64,000 nucleotides of DNA, taken from positions 76,236,926-76,300,925 of the forward strand of contig OX104117.1 in the NCBI GenBank assembly GCA_944474755.1, written 5' to 3'. This DNA comes from Limnoperna fortunei (taxonomy: Eukaryota > Mollusca > Bivalvia > Mytilida > Modiolidae). Position 1 is the first letter of the stretch. Each line of letters starts with the position of its first letter. Below the pieces are notes generated by a model, which worked only from the letters and a program-made list of their open reading frames with translations, was not told the DNA's origin and ran no database searches. Shown here piece after piece: positions 41,301 through 52,765 of this stretch. The position numbers and the translations under genes are program-made.

Positions 41301-44300
41301 TGACTACTCCCTCCAAGATTTCGTTTTCCGTCACGGATCCCTGTGGCGTCGGCGGTTTGCGGGCATCGCAAAAGGCTTTCAGGTGACGATCTCTGCGCAT
41401 GTCATTGCGGAAATGGCATTCCCACTTTTCGACGACCGTATATCCCTGCGTCTGGATCAAAGTGGTGGTCTTGATGGTCTTCTCGTGCTTGGCTTGTCTT
41501 GTTTCGTGCCATTTCTGGTCTTTGACGTTTTTGGTCAGCCAGCATTGGTGTCCGTGCCAGTAACATCCGTGGAACTGATACACGGTGTTGGTATTGGCAT
41601 CGAAACCGTCGACGGGATAAGGTCCGATCTTTTTCTCCTTGCCGGTGTTTAGTTTGTGTTGAATGCGGAGGTGAATGGAATGGTTGAGGAACTCCATCCA
41701 GTCGTACATCAGGGTGTACCGATCTCGTTTCTGCGGCTTGAATCCGTCCTCTTGGCGTCGTCGTACGAAGCTCCCGGTCGGCATCTCTTGGTCGATGGAC
41801 CAAAGGTAGAGGGCGTTGGCATCGAACCCCAGAATCTTCTGACAGGGCTTGACGTTTCGGATGTACGTGTGCCCGACTTCTTGGTGACGATTGAATATGA
41901 TGGACGGGCCACCGGTTAAATTCTGTTTGATGGAAAAGTATAAGTCACTGTTAGCTTCGTCGAATAGGGCAAACGAGGCTCCAGCTTGACGACCGGTGTC
42001 GAACAGCATGCGTCGAGCAAGCCCGGGAACGGAGATTGAAGTCTTGAATAAGTCGATGCCACGGTCGAAATAGAACTGTTGTAGATTTTCCACGGCCTGG
42101 ACGAAGGGACCGACATCGAGATCGTTGTACCAGACGAGAAAGTCACGGAAAGTGGACATGCCCCGGTCGATCCAAACACGTTGACAGAACTGGTACTCTT
42201 CGTCCGAGATGTTGCTGGCTTTCAATGAACTGTAGAAGGCGGCATGCGGAGGCAGAGTAGGATGTTCGAGCTTTTCGGGACCGTCAAACCATTCGTAAGG
42301 AAAGAAGCCTTTGTTTTCGGTGACGTCGAAAGCTTTCAGGAATTGAACGTAGCTGACTCCTGGTGCTAAGTAAGATGTAATGTCCAGAAATTTGAAGGTG
42401 TCGTTAGCCAGACAGGCGTAGCTGTTGTTCCGTTTAACGGTGAATTTTTCTCCCGGGCCGTGCATCTCCAAAGTCTGTGCCAATCGGGTTTTGACCAAGT
42501 TCATGTCGTATTTGGCCGAATTGAATCCCAATACGACGGTTTGGCGACAGTAGGCGTTCAGTTCTTCTTTGAGTTTCTTGAAGACGTTTTTCTCTTTTTC
42601 GTTCACCTCCAGGAGTTCTTCGTCGTCCTCATCTTCGAGAAGTGAACGCATCGGGTTGTCGATGTCTTTATCTAGCCGGTCGAAAGCATCGGCAAATTGT
42701 TGTTGACACAGCTGATAGGTTTTATCGGCGATGCGGGTCATGTACTCCACCATTCGACGGAGAAGAAGCTGAAGATCGGTCTCGACGATACAGTGTGGAT
42801 CGGTAAAGTTGGGAACGTTACTGCAGACGGATACTGAGATCGGTTCGTGTCGTTGGGTCCATGTCAGTTTTGGTGAATTGGATTCTTGAATGGGAACGAG
42901 CATGGCCTCGAAATCGTAGACGATGAAGTATTTGTACAGACGATCGCTGGTAGGAATGTGGATGCCTTGCTCCTCCAACTTGTCGAAAACGGTTTTCGGA
43001 TTACCGTAGAATCCACCTTTAAAGTTGTAGACGGTCTGACCGGTACATTTGAGTTGATGTCGTTTCATGTTGTCTAGTCTATTGAAATGGCGATCGCAGG
43101 TTCCGCATTGGTATTTCTGGGTGTAAGCCGCTAAATTCGAAATGTAGGAAAGATGATGGTCGAATTGATTGACGTGCATGGTATCTTGGTAATGACATCG
43201 AGACTTGTAGACGGTGAGGGCCACACCGTCGTCACGTAGATGGTAGACGTTGACGTTAATCTGGAAACATCGTTCTAAATAGACCATCTGATGGAGTGGC
43301 AGTCCCTGGAAATCGGTTGGATTGACGTCGAGTTGAAGTTCACCGGCAAACTGGACCCATCGGTCGAACAAAGCTTTGGTGTGTGTCTCGAGGCCATCTC
43401 TCAAATGGCCCCGGTGGACGGCCAAACACCGGAAAGCGCAGAGGTGGTCTTTGTATGGTTGTTGTTTGTGCGTGTTCTTGTCCAAGGCCACGATCGATTT
43501 GGACGCTGTTATGTATTCCGGGAGTTGAATGGCGTTCCCCAGCGGATAGTTTAAATTGTATAGGACGAACCGGACGTTGGTGATCAGGTAGGGTTTCCAT
43601 TTGGTATCCGGTCGTTGACGCAAGATGTAATCCGTGATGTCGAATCGTTGAAGACGTAGACGAAGACGGTTGAGATCTCGACGTCTGGAAATGTAGACGG
43701 GACGCTCGAACAGAGACTCGTTCTGGAAAGGTCGGAAGTATCTGTATTCTCCCGTTTCCGTGTGACGTAAAATCAGACCGAATTCCAAGTTGAGGCGAAA
43801 TGCGTGTCCCTGTCGATCGTAGATCCGTTCGGCGTGCTCCATCAATTGTTGGACGGTAAAATCGTTGGTCAGCGGAACGTTATAGGTGGAGGTGACGCTA
43901 CTTTCTTGGTGGTTCTCCAGGATGAGGGGAGCGTTGGCCTCGTAGATGGTCTTCAGAGGTCCGTCTTCTTCCGTCTCCCACGGAGCTTCTCCTTCTGCCC
44001 AAGGTCTTGACTGAAGAGCACCGACTCCGCTCTGGTAGTGGTGTTGCATGCCGTGGAGGTACAGTTGACGTCGATCGGGGAAGCGTGCCGTACACCGTCG
44101 ACATCGGTAGCCTTCCGAAGGACCTGGAGTTGGTTCTGGCGTTGGTTCAGGTTCCGGTTCAATGGACTGCAAATATAAAAGGAAAAACAACAAACACTCG
44201 AATAAATCATTCCGTATTTTAACATTTGACATTATACCCGTGTTAAAGCGTTTTTCCGATAAAAATCAATTAATTCTGTATTTTACGGTATACCCATGTT

Positions 44301-44786
44301 CAGCATTTATCCAAACAAATTAATTTGTACACTCAAAATCAAAATATGTTAAGGGAATACATTTTATCTGATATAGGTAATAACAACAGAACAATAGATA
44401 ATAATTTTATGAAAGGAAAATTCGATACTCTTGTTAACTAAAAAAACATAAATTGAACTTACCATTTGACTGCATTTTTCCTGGTGTTTCTTTAAATCAC
44501 GTTTTTGGGAAAATTTCTTTCCGCATTTTGAGCATATAAATTTCTTGTCTGAGTGTAGAGAACTCACATGAAAGTCTAGATCTGCTTTTTGTTCAAAGTT
44601 AATGTCACAATATTTACACTCGAGTTTACACGAACGATTGTGTTTCAAGAAGTTATCTTTTCTATTAAATTGTTTTTCACATATATCACATGCAAATAGA
44701 CTGGAACCATGTACTGTGTCACTGTGTCTCTGAAGATCGGCTTGTCTTGAGAAAGTTTTGAAACATCTATCGCATTGAAACTCCAT
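38377..44786 (-). CDS. Protein-primed DNA polymerase B with zinc-finger first exon; last exon split by a LINE
   Basis: Replicates the element from protein-primed ends. Exon 1 (44786-44463) encodes four C2H2/C2HC fingers. A GTAAGT donor and TTTGCAG acceptor remove 44462-44167 in phase 0. Exon 2 (44166-40386) holds two further finger-like motifs (YRCRRC near 44105, YQCGTC near 43115), an exonuclease (YDFEAM near 42915; GFNSAKYD near 42515), motif A GFDANALY (about 41820), a Vsr-like insert QFHGCYWHGHQCW (about 41560), motif B KLHGNSAYGG (about 40870), motif C MDTDSAY (about 40575) and KYDKRTPG (about 40405). The intron 40385-40231 (GTATTT...TTTCAG) leads to exon 3 from 40230. A LINE at 38490-39808 breaks exon 3; 32 acidic residues beyond it, with stop at 38379-38377, remain in the original frame. 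The allele as it stands reads about 107 residues into the LINE. All catalytic motifs lie upstream. Confidence 0.92.
38476..38489. repeat. LINE target-site duplication, right-hand copy in gene sense
   Basis: TTCTTCGGTCCTTA, identical to 39809-39822. Confidence 0.95.
38490..39808 (-). mobile_element. 5'-truncated LINE inserted in the polymerase gene
   Basis: A 1319-bp insertion flanked by 14-bp duplications TTCTTCGGTCCTTA. On the minus strand it begins within the RT (KTEIMLF, then HLGVTFSSDAKWNTHI and KLYLVFIRPLFEYA). After one frameshift near 39530 it continues with QLEAARIVTGLP, then the 39422-38778 frame ending in a CRCGSDREDSNHYFLECSKY Cys-His region. The 3' end carries AATAAA near 38505. 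The frame is nearly intact, so the insertion is fairly young. Same structural class as the other LINEs here, but not evidently the same family. Confidence 0.93.
39809..39822. repeat. LINE target-site duplication, second copy
   Basis: TTCTTCGGTCCTTA, identical to 38476-38489, lying within polymerase exon 3. Confidence 0.95.
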
Positions 44787-46207
44787 CGTGAAAATGATTA
44801 TTTGATCTGTTTAGTGACGTTTTTATAGTCATGTTTATTTGTAAGACTTGTTTTTATTGGTCGTTATATAATACGAGCTTTACAATTGGATAGTTCAAAT
44901 TTTCGACATTTGGACATGCGCATGTAGTCGGAAGTGTGTACGCCTTATTTGGCCATCGTATAATGACTCACTAGGATGTATTCATAGGTTTGTCTCGTAC
45001 CCAAGACTGATTACCTTATTCGACCATCGTATGTAGAGGATGACTCATGGTGTATGCATTAGGTAATTTGAAGATACAGATAAACTCAATGGGATAATAA
45101 CAAAATTACCGAACAGGAAAAATATTCGCTAGAAAAATTTATTTCAACGCATTGTATATATTCGTGTATTAAATACTAGTATATGTCAATAAAAGTCATC
45201 TCTATCATCGTGTCGATTGAAAAATATTGATTTTTTAACCAATAAATAATGATACCGGTTAAAAAACCGAATGGTAATTAATTCCTATATAAATAATTAT
45301 TAACAGAAATACCACGGCTTAAAATTTTACCTGTTTATATACCTCAAGCATAGTGTTGATTAAATCAAACAGATGTCCGTGAAAGATTAATCGTTGAAGG
45401 GTAATCTGAGGATAACATAATTAAATTTCGTCTGCTATTTAGAAACCTTTAATCTCTAGAAACTGACCGAAACGTGTATGACCGGATCGCTTTTCGGCGC
45501 TATGTGTGAAATATTTCTTTCATCAATAAATTAATGTTTTATATATATTAATTAAAATAATTATTGACAGAAATACCACCACTTAAAATTGTATCTGTTT
45601 ATATACAGACGGAATATTGCAAATATGAGAACTACATGATATTTCATATAACAGATTTGAAGATAAGCTCTAAATGTTGATTTAATTGAACGTGAAAGAT
45701 TAATCGTACAGGCTATAAATAGGTTCACTAACGTGTTATGACTTGAGTGTATGGTAATTGAATTCGGCGATATGTTTGAAATATTTGATTGTACCAATGT
45801 TTTAAATATAATAATTAAAATAAATACCAATGCTGATAATATATTTGTTTCTGTTTATATACAGAATGATTATTGTTAATAGACAAGTAAATATGAGAAC
45901 TACATGATAACAGATTTGAAGACAAGCTCTACATGTGGATTTAATCGAACGTGAGATTAATCGTATAGGCTATAAATAGGTTCACTGACCGAAACGCGTT
46001 ATGACAGGTGTGTATGACCGGATCGATAATCGGCGCTATGTTTGAAATAATTTATCCAATAAAATGTTTTAGATGTTTAATTAAGCGAATGGTAATTAAT
46101 TCCTTAAAATATACGTTTTCATTAATTGAAACAAATATGGAATGACAATTATACGCCGCGCGATGACTCATGGTCGCGCGTCATGGACGTATCCTTATTA
46201 GCAACCA
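44787..46207 (-). promoter_or_regulatory. Polymerase upstream region with three degenerate repeats
   Basis: TGACTCA sites lie at 44964 and 45041, 180-260 bp upstream of the polymerase start; more lie at 46164 and 46211. From about 45300 to 46090 three diverged units of about 260 bp recur, each with GAAATACCA, TCTGTTTATATAC, GATTAATCGT, (G)TGTATGACCGGATCG and CGGCG(C)TATGTTTGAAAT. No open frame is supported; 45561-45830 (-) is AT-rich noise. The region may hold the polymerase promoter and replication or packaging signals. Confidence 0.5.
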
Positions 46208-46436
46208 CGATGACTCATTGGAATCGGTTGACCAAATAAGGTTTTGCGCGATGATGGAATCTCCGATGACTCACGTACTTCCGGTGACGTCATGAGACAC
46301 GTATGTTTTGCGCGATGATGGAATCTCCGATGACGCACTTCCGGTGTATAGAAAGGGGGCGGGGCATGCCCATATTTGGGAACGCCTGAACGCCTTGCGT
46401 TTTTGTGGGGTCTAAAAAACCTCACACCCTACTACT
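46208..46436 (-). repeat. Polinton right terminal inverted repeat
   Basis: Inverse of 29352-29587. Contains TGACTCA (46211, 46267) and TGACGTCA (46285-46292), and two copies of the GCGCGATGATGGAATCTCCG motif. Confidence 0.95.
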
Positions 46437-46472
46437 TCCTATACTATTCGCATGTGTACACAAGTGGGCAGT

Positions 46473-46516
46473 ATAGGAAACGTTGATAATAAAGATGTAT
46501 CTCTCTGATAGCAAAC
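46473..46516 (-). repeat. Right arm of the palindrome split by the Polinton
   Basis: Inverse of 29308-29351 with about three differences, separated from the Polinton end by the duplication and about 30 bp of loop sequence. Confidence 0.8.
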
Positions 46517-46679
46517 AATTTAAAGGAGCTTTTGGCAAATATAACTTTAACAGTACAGTACGTTTATTATATATATTTTGCAATAAAAGTGCTCTCGACG
46601 CGCTTTATTTATTGACTTTATTTCAATCCGAACTTCATAATTCAGCCGTTAATATCGTGAAGTCGTTAAACGGATAGTT

Positions 46680-47350
46680 TCAGATCTGGCTTCCATTTTG
46701 AAATTATGCCGCCCACTTTAAAAAAAAAATCATTAAAACCCAGTCATTGCTATATTACTCAAGACTACACTGTAGTTATCAATCCTCTTTTTAAAGAAAG
46801 TTTTGACTGGTGCAAGATGTTAGATTCTGAGTATACTTATTCTTGCATGCATAACATATATAAAAGATATTATTTCTGAAACAGATTTATATGTCGAAAT
46901 AGCAAAATCTTGTCAAACAAGTAAAAGTGTTAAATCAAATGCTTCTTATATAAAAACTGGAATTATGATACCATAACTTATAATAAAATATCTAGCTTAA
47001 ACGACCGAAATAAGATATTACTTTACATAAAAAAGAAAAAATTTCTATTTATCTCATTTTGATTTTGAAACTTTCAAAATTGCAAAATGTAGAACATCAG
47101 ACCACTTTTTAGAAATAGAGCGAGGAAGATATAGAACGGTTCCTCGTGAACAACGTATTTGCACTTTTTGTAATCAAAATAGTATTGACAATGAATGCCA
47201 CTTCTTTTTATTGTATATATAAAAATAAACTTTTCATAGATTTTAATACATGAAACTACTTATACCTCTGATCAAGACAATTAAATTATAATACTCTCTC
47301 CGACAAATTTTCGGCAAACTCATAGTCTTGCCTCCTTTATAAAACGGTTA
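46680..47350 (+). pseudogene. LINE 3' fragment
   Basis: Conceptual translation in shifting frames gives TSDHFLEIERGRYR-like text near 47095-47130, then RICTFCNQNSIDNECHFFL near 47160-47210. This is the C-terminal Cys-His region of LINE ORF2. It is heavily mutated. The frame at 46483-46677 may belong to the same or another remnant. Confidence 0.5.
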
Positions 47351-47523
47351 TCAGAACTGAGGATATGAGACTCGTCGACTTTATTTTGTCGTTGTTTGTT
47401 TGTTTGCTTTTTATTTTGTTTTCTGTCACGAATCATTTTAAATATGATTTATTTGATAATAAAGTATATTTATTATGTTTGTACTTAAATGGCCAAAATG
47501 CAAGACTGGGTTAACAAAGGCCC

Positions 47524-48339
47524 TAAAGCCCCGGTCACAACGCGCCGTACTTGCAAGTGCGTGCTGCCTACGTGCAAAAGCGTTCGAATTCAGGGATCCG
47601 TATTTGGTGAGTATCGCTTCCGTAAGGATTTGGGAGCACACAGGCACGCCGTAGCATTTTTAGTGCATGCAAAACTTTCTCTGCCTTCGAGCTGCAGGCG
47701 GGTTACGGATTAACCCCCCCCCCCCCCGCGTAAGGGTGACGTGTGTGCCATGTACGTCCACGAGTGCATAACGCACTGCCTACGCGAGATTTTTTCAAAA
47801 CTCCCATTGTCCGTGCCGGATTTATTTTATTGTAATAAGTGCGTGGTCCGTGCGTTGTAAGTGCATTGTTCTTGCGTGGTCCGTGCTTCCTCCGTAGAGC
47901 CGACAGATTAGTACCAACATTTTGCAGCAACAGAATTTGCAATATCTCATGTTGTAGGGGTGGCATTTCAAGGTAGCGGCAGCTGTGGTTTCTGAGGAGC
48001 ATCAATAGGTCGTCCTTATAAATATCACCCAACAGTCACCGAAAATAACTCACGTTCACCGCACTTGCACGCACTTATAACGTTGCGAGCGAGTAAGAAC
48101 ATCATACTTAAGCAGTACTGCCTCCGTAGATTGACATAGAAATCGCACGGAGATCTTGCGTTCTAGGCACGTTGTCACCAGGTAAAACTCACCACCTACG
48201 GAACGTACGATGCACGCAACCTTTTTTCCCCTAGACGTAGCGTGCGGGCTACGTACTCACACCTTGCGCAACCGCGAGTAACCTCCACAGAACACGTACG
48301 GACAAAAAAGACGCACGGCGGGTTGTGTCCAGGGCTTTA
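47524..48339. mobile_element. CpG-rich inverted-repeat element, about 816 bp
   Basis: The left end TAAAGCCCCGGTCACAACGC and the right end GGGTTGTGTCCAGGGCTTTA are inverted with few mismatches over about 24 bp, and both ends touch a TA. The interior is rich in GTGCG, CGTGC and ACGTAC words and contains a poly-C run (47715-47728). No transposase frame is present, so it is a non-autonomous DNA transposon, possibly with TA duplications. Confidence 0.65.
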
Positions 48340-49403
48340 TGGGAAACTTTCCAATGCCATCTTAGAACTTGCAAAGCTGATCAGAACCATACTGCATATT
48401 CGTTTTAATTAAAGGTATTTTTATTAAGCCGTTTTTCGTAAAAAAAAACATGTTCAATGTTACAATTATAGTTTTATTATAATACAATACTTTAAACCAC
48501 GCAAGAAAGGTTCTGCGTATGACACCATAGTGCCTGAAACAATGACATACTTGCTGTACATGTATGAATTGGAAAAAATATTAACTAAAGCTTCACATTA
48601 CAACACAGACAATATAACACCACATTTGTAACATATATAAACATGCTTTACACTGCGTCCAGAAATATGTTATGCCGGTACATCGAAAGTGTAACCCCCC
48701 CCCCCCCCCCCCGAAAAGTGTAAAAACATCAAACACGCACATGTAGAATGCCGAACAATTCTTCTGCGAATCCATGCTCTGCATCATAATTTGTCTAGAT
48801 TTTTTGTTAGGTCATTTAAATATGGGTTATTTAGGATGTCAATTAGAATTTTCTACACCCTTAATTAAAACATATCAGTTTAACGAGGTATTAAAAATTA
48901 ATATTACATAAAATATAGTCCTTACATGTACAATATTATGACAAACTTTATACCCAATTAACAACTTTTGACAAAATACATGTAGTTATCTAAAACTTTA
49001 AACCCAAAAGTATATGATAATACGATAGAAATAACAAACTGATCCAAGTCGGTTTAAACTGATACAAGCCAATTTAAACTTAAGCATTTTAACATTTTAA
49101 CCTACCTATCTTACAAGCCTATGGGGATTTGTCCAAACGATCAAAGTCAACATGGACTGGTATATTATATATTTACAACAAGCTCTCTATTACAAAAATC
49201 TGAAAAGGAATCTACATTTAATTGATATACCTATAGTAAGCAAATTATGTCTTGATTCTTTTTGAAGTCAATTAGAATTAAAGTAGAAATTTGCGTTGTT
49301 TTTTTCTGTAATTAAAACATAGGATAACTGTAACTATTAGAATTTTTTTAAATTAATGCTTTTTAGCATCTGAATAGTTTGGCCTTCAATATTTATCAAA
49401 TAT
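48340..49403. other. Non-coding stretch with a poly-C run
   Basis: Apart from a poly-C tract at about 48695-48712 and AT-rich DNA, nothing is recognised. The open frame 48593-48787 (-) runs through the poly-C tract. Confidence 0.4.
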
Positions 49404-49513
49404 GGACTTTTAAATAACGAGGTCAATACGTAGTTATATGGACCGTGGAGGAAAATATTGACCGAGGACGAAGTCCATATAACTACGTATTGACAGAGTA
49501 AAAAGTCCTTAAT
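49404..49513. mobile_element. Fold-back element with perfect 22-bp core stem
   Basis: GTCAATACGTAGTTATATGG AC (49422-49443) is exactly inverted at 49473-49494. Outer arms GGACTTTT and AAAAGTCC extend the pairing. The loop GAGGAAAATATTGACCGAGG is 29 nt in full. Confidence 0.85.
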
Positions 49514-49586
49514 TGTTATATTACATATGAATTTTTCTCTATTTAAATTTAGAATAATGAGTCGGAAGAGTATATCCGGATCTATT

Positions 49587-49684
49587 TTTAGAAACAAGCC
49601 TTAAATATGCTTTATAAATAGTAACATGCCTTAAATATGCTTTAAAAATAGTAACAAGCCTTAAATATGCTTCAGAAATAAAAT
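49587..49684. repeat. 34-bp tandem repeat, three units
   Basis: CCTTAAATATGCTT, followed by (T/A)AAAATAGTAACA, occurs three times with a regular spacing of about 33-34 bp. Confidence 0.8.
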
Positions 49685-49689
49685 ATATA

Positions 49690-51100
49690 CACAGAATATT
49701 TTGGGGGACCACGTGACTAAATAATCCAATGAAATTGTAAGAATCATAAACCATATGTAATATAGTGTTTTATTTTTCACTTAAATTACGACTTTAAATG
49801 TTTAACCCCAAAGTTGTATTTTTTAGTTTGCTAAAAAAAGACGACCTGTTTAGGTATTTTATTTTGCAGTTACTTATTTGCTTTTGGTCGGTGCACAGAG
49901 AGTAAAACAGCTTAAGTTTTATAATTAGTTTTATTTCAGTCGCACCATCTAATACACAGGACTGATTCTAAATATTGACCACCTACCTGCATCGCATGGT
50001 CATGTCAAGGGGCATTCACTGGCGATTTTATCCATGTGTTAAAATCCGCCATTTATGTGACAAAAGAAGCAAGCCAAGCTTAACCCTTAATATGCATATG
50101 TGTTCACATGTTATCGACATGACTAAGAACTCTCAACTGGGCGACTTTTACTGACCACAACACAAGGTGTTCCGACCAACCGAACGTTTTAAGATTAAAG
50201 AATTTCCAAAGGCAATAGAAGAAAAAGGTGTAGGGCTACAGACAAGAAATATATTTTTGTTAGTGTGATTTATTGTAAACTTATAAATAATGCCACTGAT
50301 TTACTTATACATACTGTAGGTAAATACGGGTAATAACACCAATAAAACTGTGTTTTATTATTAAATATCGTATATTACTATCACATATTTATAATAACAA
50401 AACACTTTTTATTTGTTATGGTTAATGATGAAGACTTTTGGTCATGCCAAATATTTTGTGCAATTTTTAAGGAAGTGTTAAACCTTGTTTTTGGTTATGT
50501 GTTTAATTTCCTGAGGTTAAATTACACTATTGTAAAATTTCCAATGGAAGTTTTGCACTAGTTCATTTTTTCCATTCACTATATATATATATATATATAT
50601 TGACAGAATAAACTTCCTAGTAAAAAATTGTTGTAAGGAAGAAATACATGCCGGAATAAAAGTACGCTTACACAAGCAGCTCTCTAATAAACTGCTTTCA
50701 GTCTTTCTTAAATTAACATGCCTTTTACAGGAGGACTTTCTATATCTACAGCTCAACGAAGTGATGGTGTTGTTTTATGAAATTATCTTTATCAAGGTGA
50801 TGTATGCCTTCAAATGAAACTAAAACCTTGCAGCTAATTTATCTCTGATTTATTGCACAATATGCATGTATACAATATCTCATTTTAATTCATAAATTAT
50901 TTACATTAATAGGAATGACGCACTATGTTTAAGTTGTACACATGCACTAGCTGATATAACATATTACATATTTCAGCAATAAAGGGATACATCCAAGTGT
51001 CAAAAAAACCAAGCAATTTTAGGAAAAAATACAAGTTTTTTACAGAAACCAAAGAGATTTAATATATGCTAACTGAATGGGTTCTATTAAAAGTATTAAA
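49690..51100. other. Non-coding stretch with an (AT)10 microsatellite
   Basis: An (AT)n run spans 50581-50600. No gene or element edges were recognised elsewhere. Confidence 0.45.
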
Positions 51101-52211
51101 CAAGTGTGGACACAGAAAAACGTCTCGCCTGTATTCCGCATCAGTAACGAAAATAAATTTCGTCATAAGCATTAGGTAAATAGCATTAAATATCCGCAGC
51201 GGCCTGTATACAAAATATTGTCACCATACCCTGCATAGTTGCAGGGGAACAGCCGTAACCCAAAAACTTTAATGTAGTCGATGGACCGCGAAATTGAGGT
51301 CAAGGTCAGGTGACACCTACCAGACAGTCATGTACTAGTCATCAGCAACCTATACACCAAATATTGCCTACCATGTGTAGTTACAGAAGAACTGTCGTAA
51401 CCTAAAAAATTTAATGTAGTCGCTGGACCGTGAAATTGAGGTCAAGGTCAGGTGACACCTACCAGACAGTCATGTACTAGTCATCAGCAACCTATACACC
51501 AAATATTGTCATCCTACCATGCGTAGTTACAGAGGAACTGTCGTATCCCCAAAACTTTAACGTAGTCGCTGGACCGTGAAATTGAGGTCAAGGTCAGGTG
51601 ACACCTACCAGACAGTCATGTACTAGTCATCAGCAACCTATACCCCAAATATTGTCATCCTACCATGCGTAGTTACAGAGGAACTGTCATAACCCAAAAA
51701 CTTTAACATAGTCGCTGGACCGTGAAATTGAGGTCAAGGTCAGGTGACACCTACCAGACAGTCATGTACTAGTCATCAGCAACCTATACACCAAATATTG
51801 TCATCCTACCATGCGTAGTTACAGAGGAACTGTCGTAACCCAAAAACTTTAACATAGTCGCTGGACCGTGAAATTGAGGTCAAGGTCAGGTGACACCTAC
51901 CAGACAGCCATGTACTAGTCATCAGCAACCTATACACCAAATATTGTCATCCTGCCATGCGTAGTTACAGAGGAACTGTCGTAACCCAAAAACTTTAATG
52001 TAGTCGCTGGACCGTGAAATTGAGGTCATGGTCAGGTGACAGGTGACTGACTGGCAAGTACTCATCATAAGCTACCTCTGGACCAAATTTGATGGACCTA
52101 AGGCTTGGGCTTACAAAGATATGAAGCAAGATGTCAAGTGTTTACGCCGCCACCGCCGCCGGATTCCCATACATATGTCTCACCTCCAGCGACTTTCGTC
52201 GCAGGCGCGAC
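51101..52211 (-). mobile_element. Non-autonomous element with six 146-bp repeats, copy 2
   Basis: Opposite orientation to copy 1. It begins CAAGTGTGGACACAGAAAAA then CGTCTCGCCTG, and ends in GACTTTCGTCGCAGGCGCGAC. The core GAGGTCAAGGTCA (variant in the last) starts at 51296, 51438, 51584, 51730, 51876 and 52022. The first spacing is 142 bp; all others are exactly 146. The CGG-type run of copy 1 is shortened to CCGCCACCGCCGCCGG. Confidence 0.85.
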
Positions 52212-52384
52212 AAAAACTGGTATCTGTATAAAAAGAAATATCTTTAATTTGAATACCAGTTTTTGGTTTTTCTCACATACCGGTAATTATAACATCACAA
52301 ACATGTTAATAGGAATCGTTTATTTTATTTACACAGCACTTTCTTCTGGAAGATTTTTCAGGCCACTTTGTTTGAAATTTTTTT

Positions 52385-52610
52385 TTATTGCAATTAATGA
52401 CAATATTATTGTATTTAATACCAATATTATTGCGTTGAATCACAATATTAGGGCATTTAATCACAATATTTTTGGGTTTAACTGCAATAAGTGTTGCGTT
52501 TATTCACAAATTTTTGCACTTAAATGTAAAGTATTGCATTTAATGGCAATAAGTTTGGTGCATAATAGAAAAAGTATTGTGTTTAATCGCAATAATTATT
52601 GTTTAAATGC
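52385..52610. repeat. Degenerate 21-bp tandem repeat
   Basis: Units like AATATTATTGTATTTAATACC recur every 21 nt at first, then degrade. In the plus frame they read as heptads such as NIIVFNT, NIIALNH, NIRAFNH and NIFGFNC. They lie in the likely 3' flank of the FAM241B-like gene. A minus-strand AATAAA near 52384-52390 is a candidate poly(A) signal for that gene. Confidence 0.65.
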
Positions 52611-52765
52611 ATAATTTTTTTTAGAACAACGTGGAGCAAATAAGCTTCCATACTTCCTATCAATTTTGAATAATTGCCCTGTACTTCATGTTAAACACTG
52701 TAATGCATCAATCCAACTGATGATTCAAGTGCTAAAAATTTGCATAAAACTATATTAATAATTTA

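Larger units (their letters stand above)
29352..46436 (+). mobile_element. Maverick/Polinton element, 17.1 kb
   Basis: Terminal inverted repeats start AGTAGTAGGG at 29352 and end CCCTACTACT at 46436. The element is flanked by the 6-bp duplication TCCTAT (29346-29351 and 46437-46442), the expected size for Polintons. It encodes the diagnostic set: protein-primed DNA polymerase B, DDE integrase with chromodomain, packaging ATPase, adenain-like protease, double-jelly-roll major capsid protein and a penton-like protein. The transposition and morphogenesis genes are open. The only large lesion seen is a LINE insertion (38490-39808) in the last polymerase exon; without it and one target copy the element is about 15.75 kb. 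Integrity of the capsid set suggests a virus-like life phase at least in the recent past (inference). Confidence 0.96.

Noticed and set aside
31374..44225. Many secondary frames inside the Polinton on the opposite strand or other frames
   Set aside because: Shadows of the integrase, capsid, ATPase and polymerase genes; none has a motif or the spacing of the real genes.
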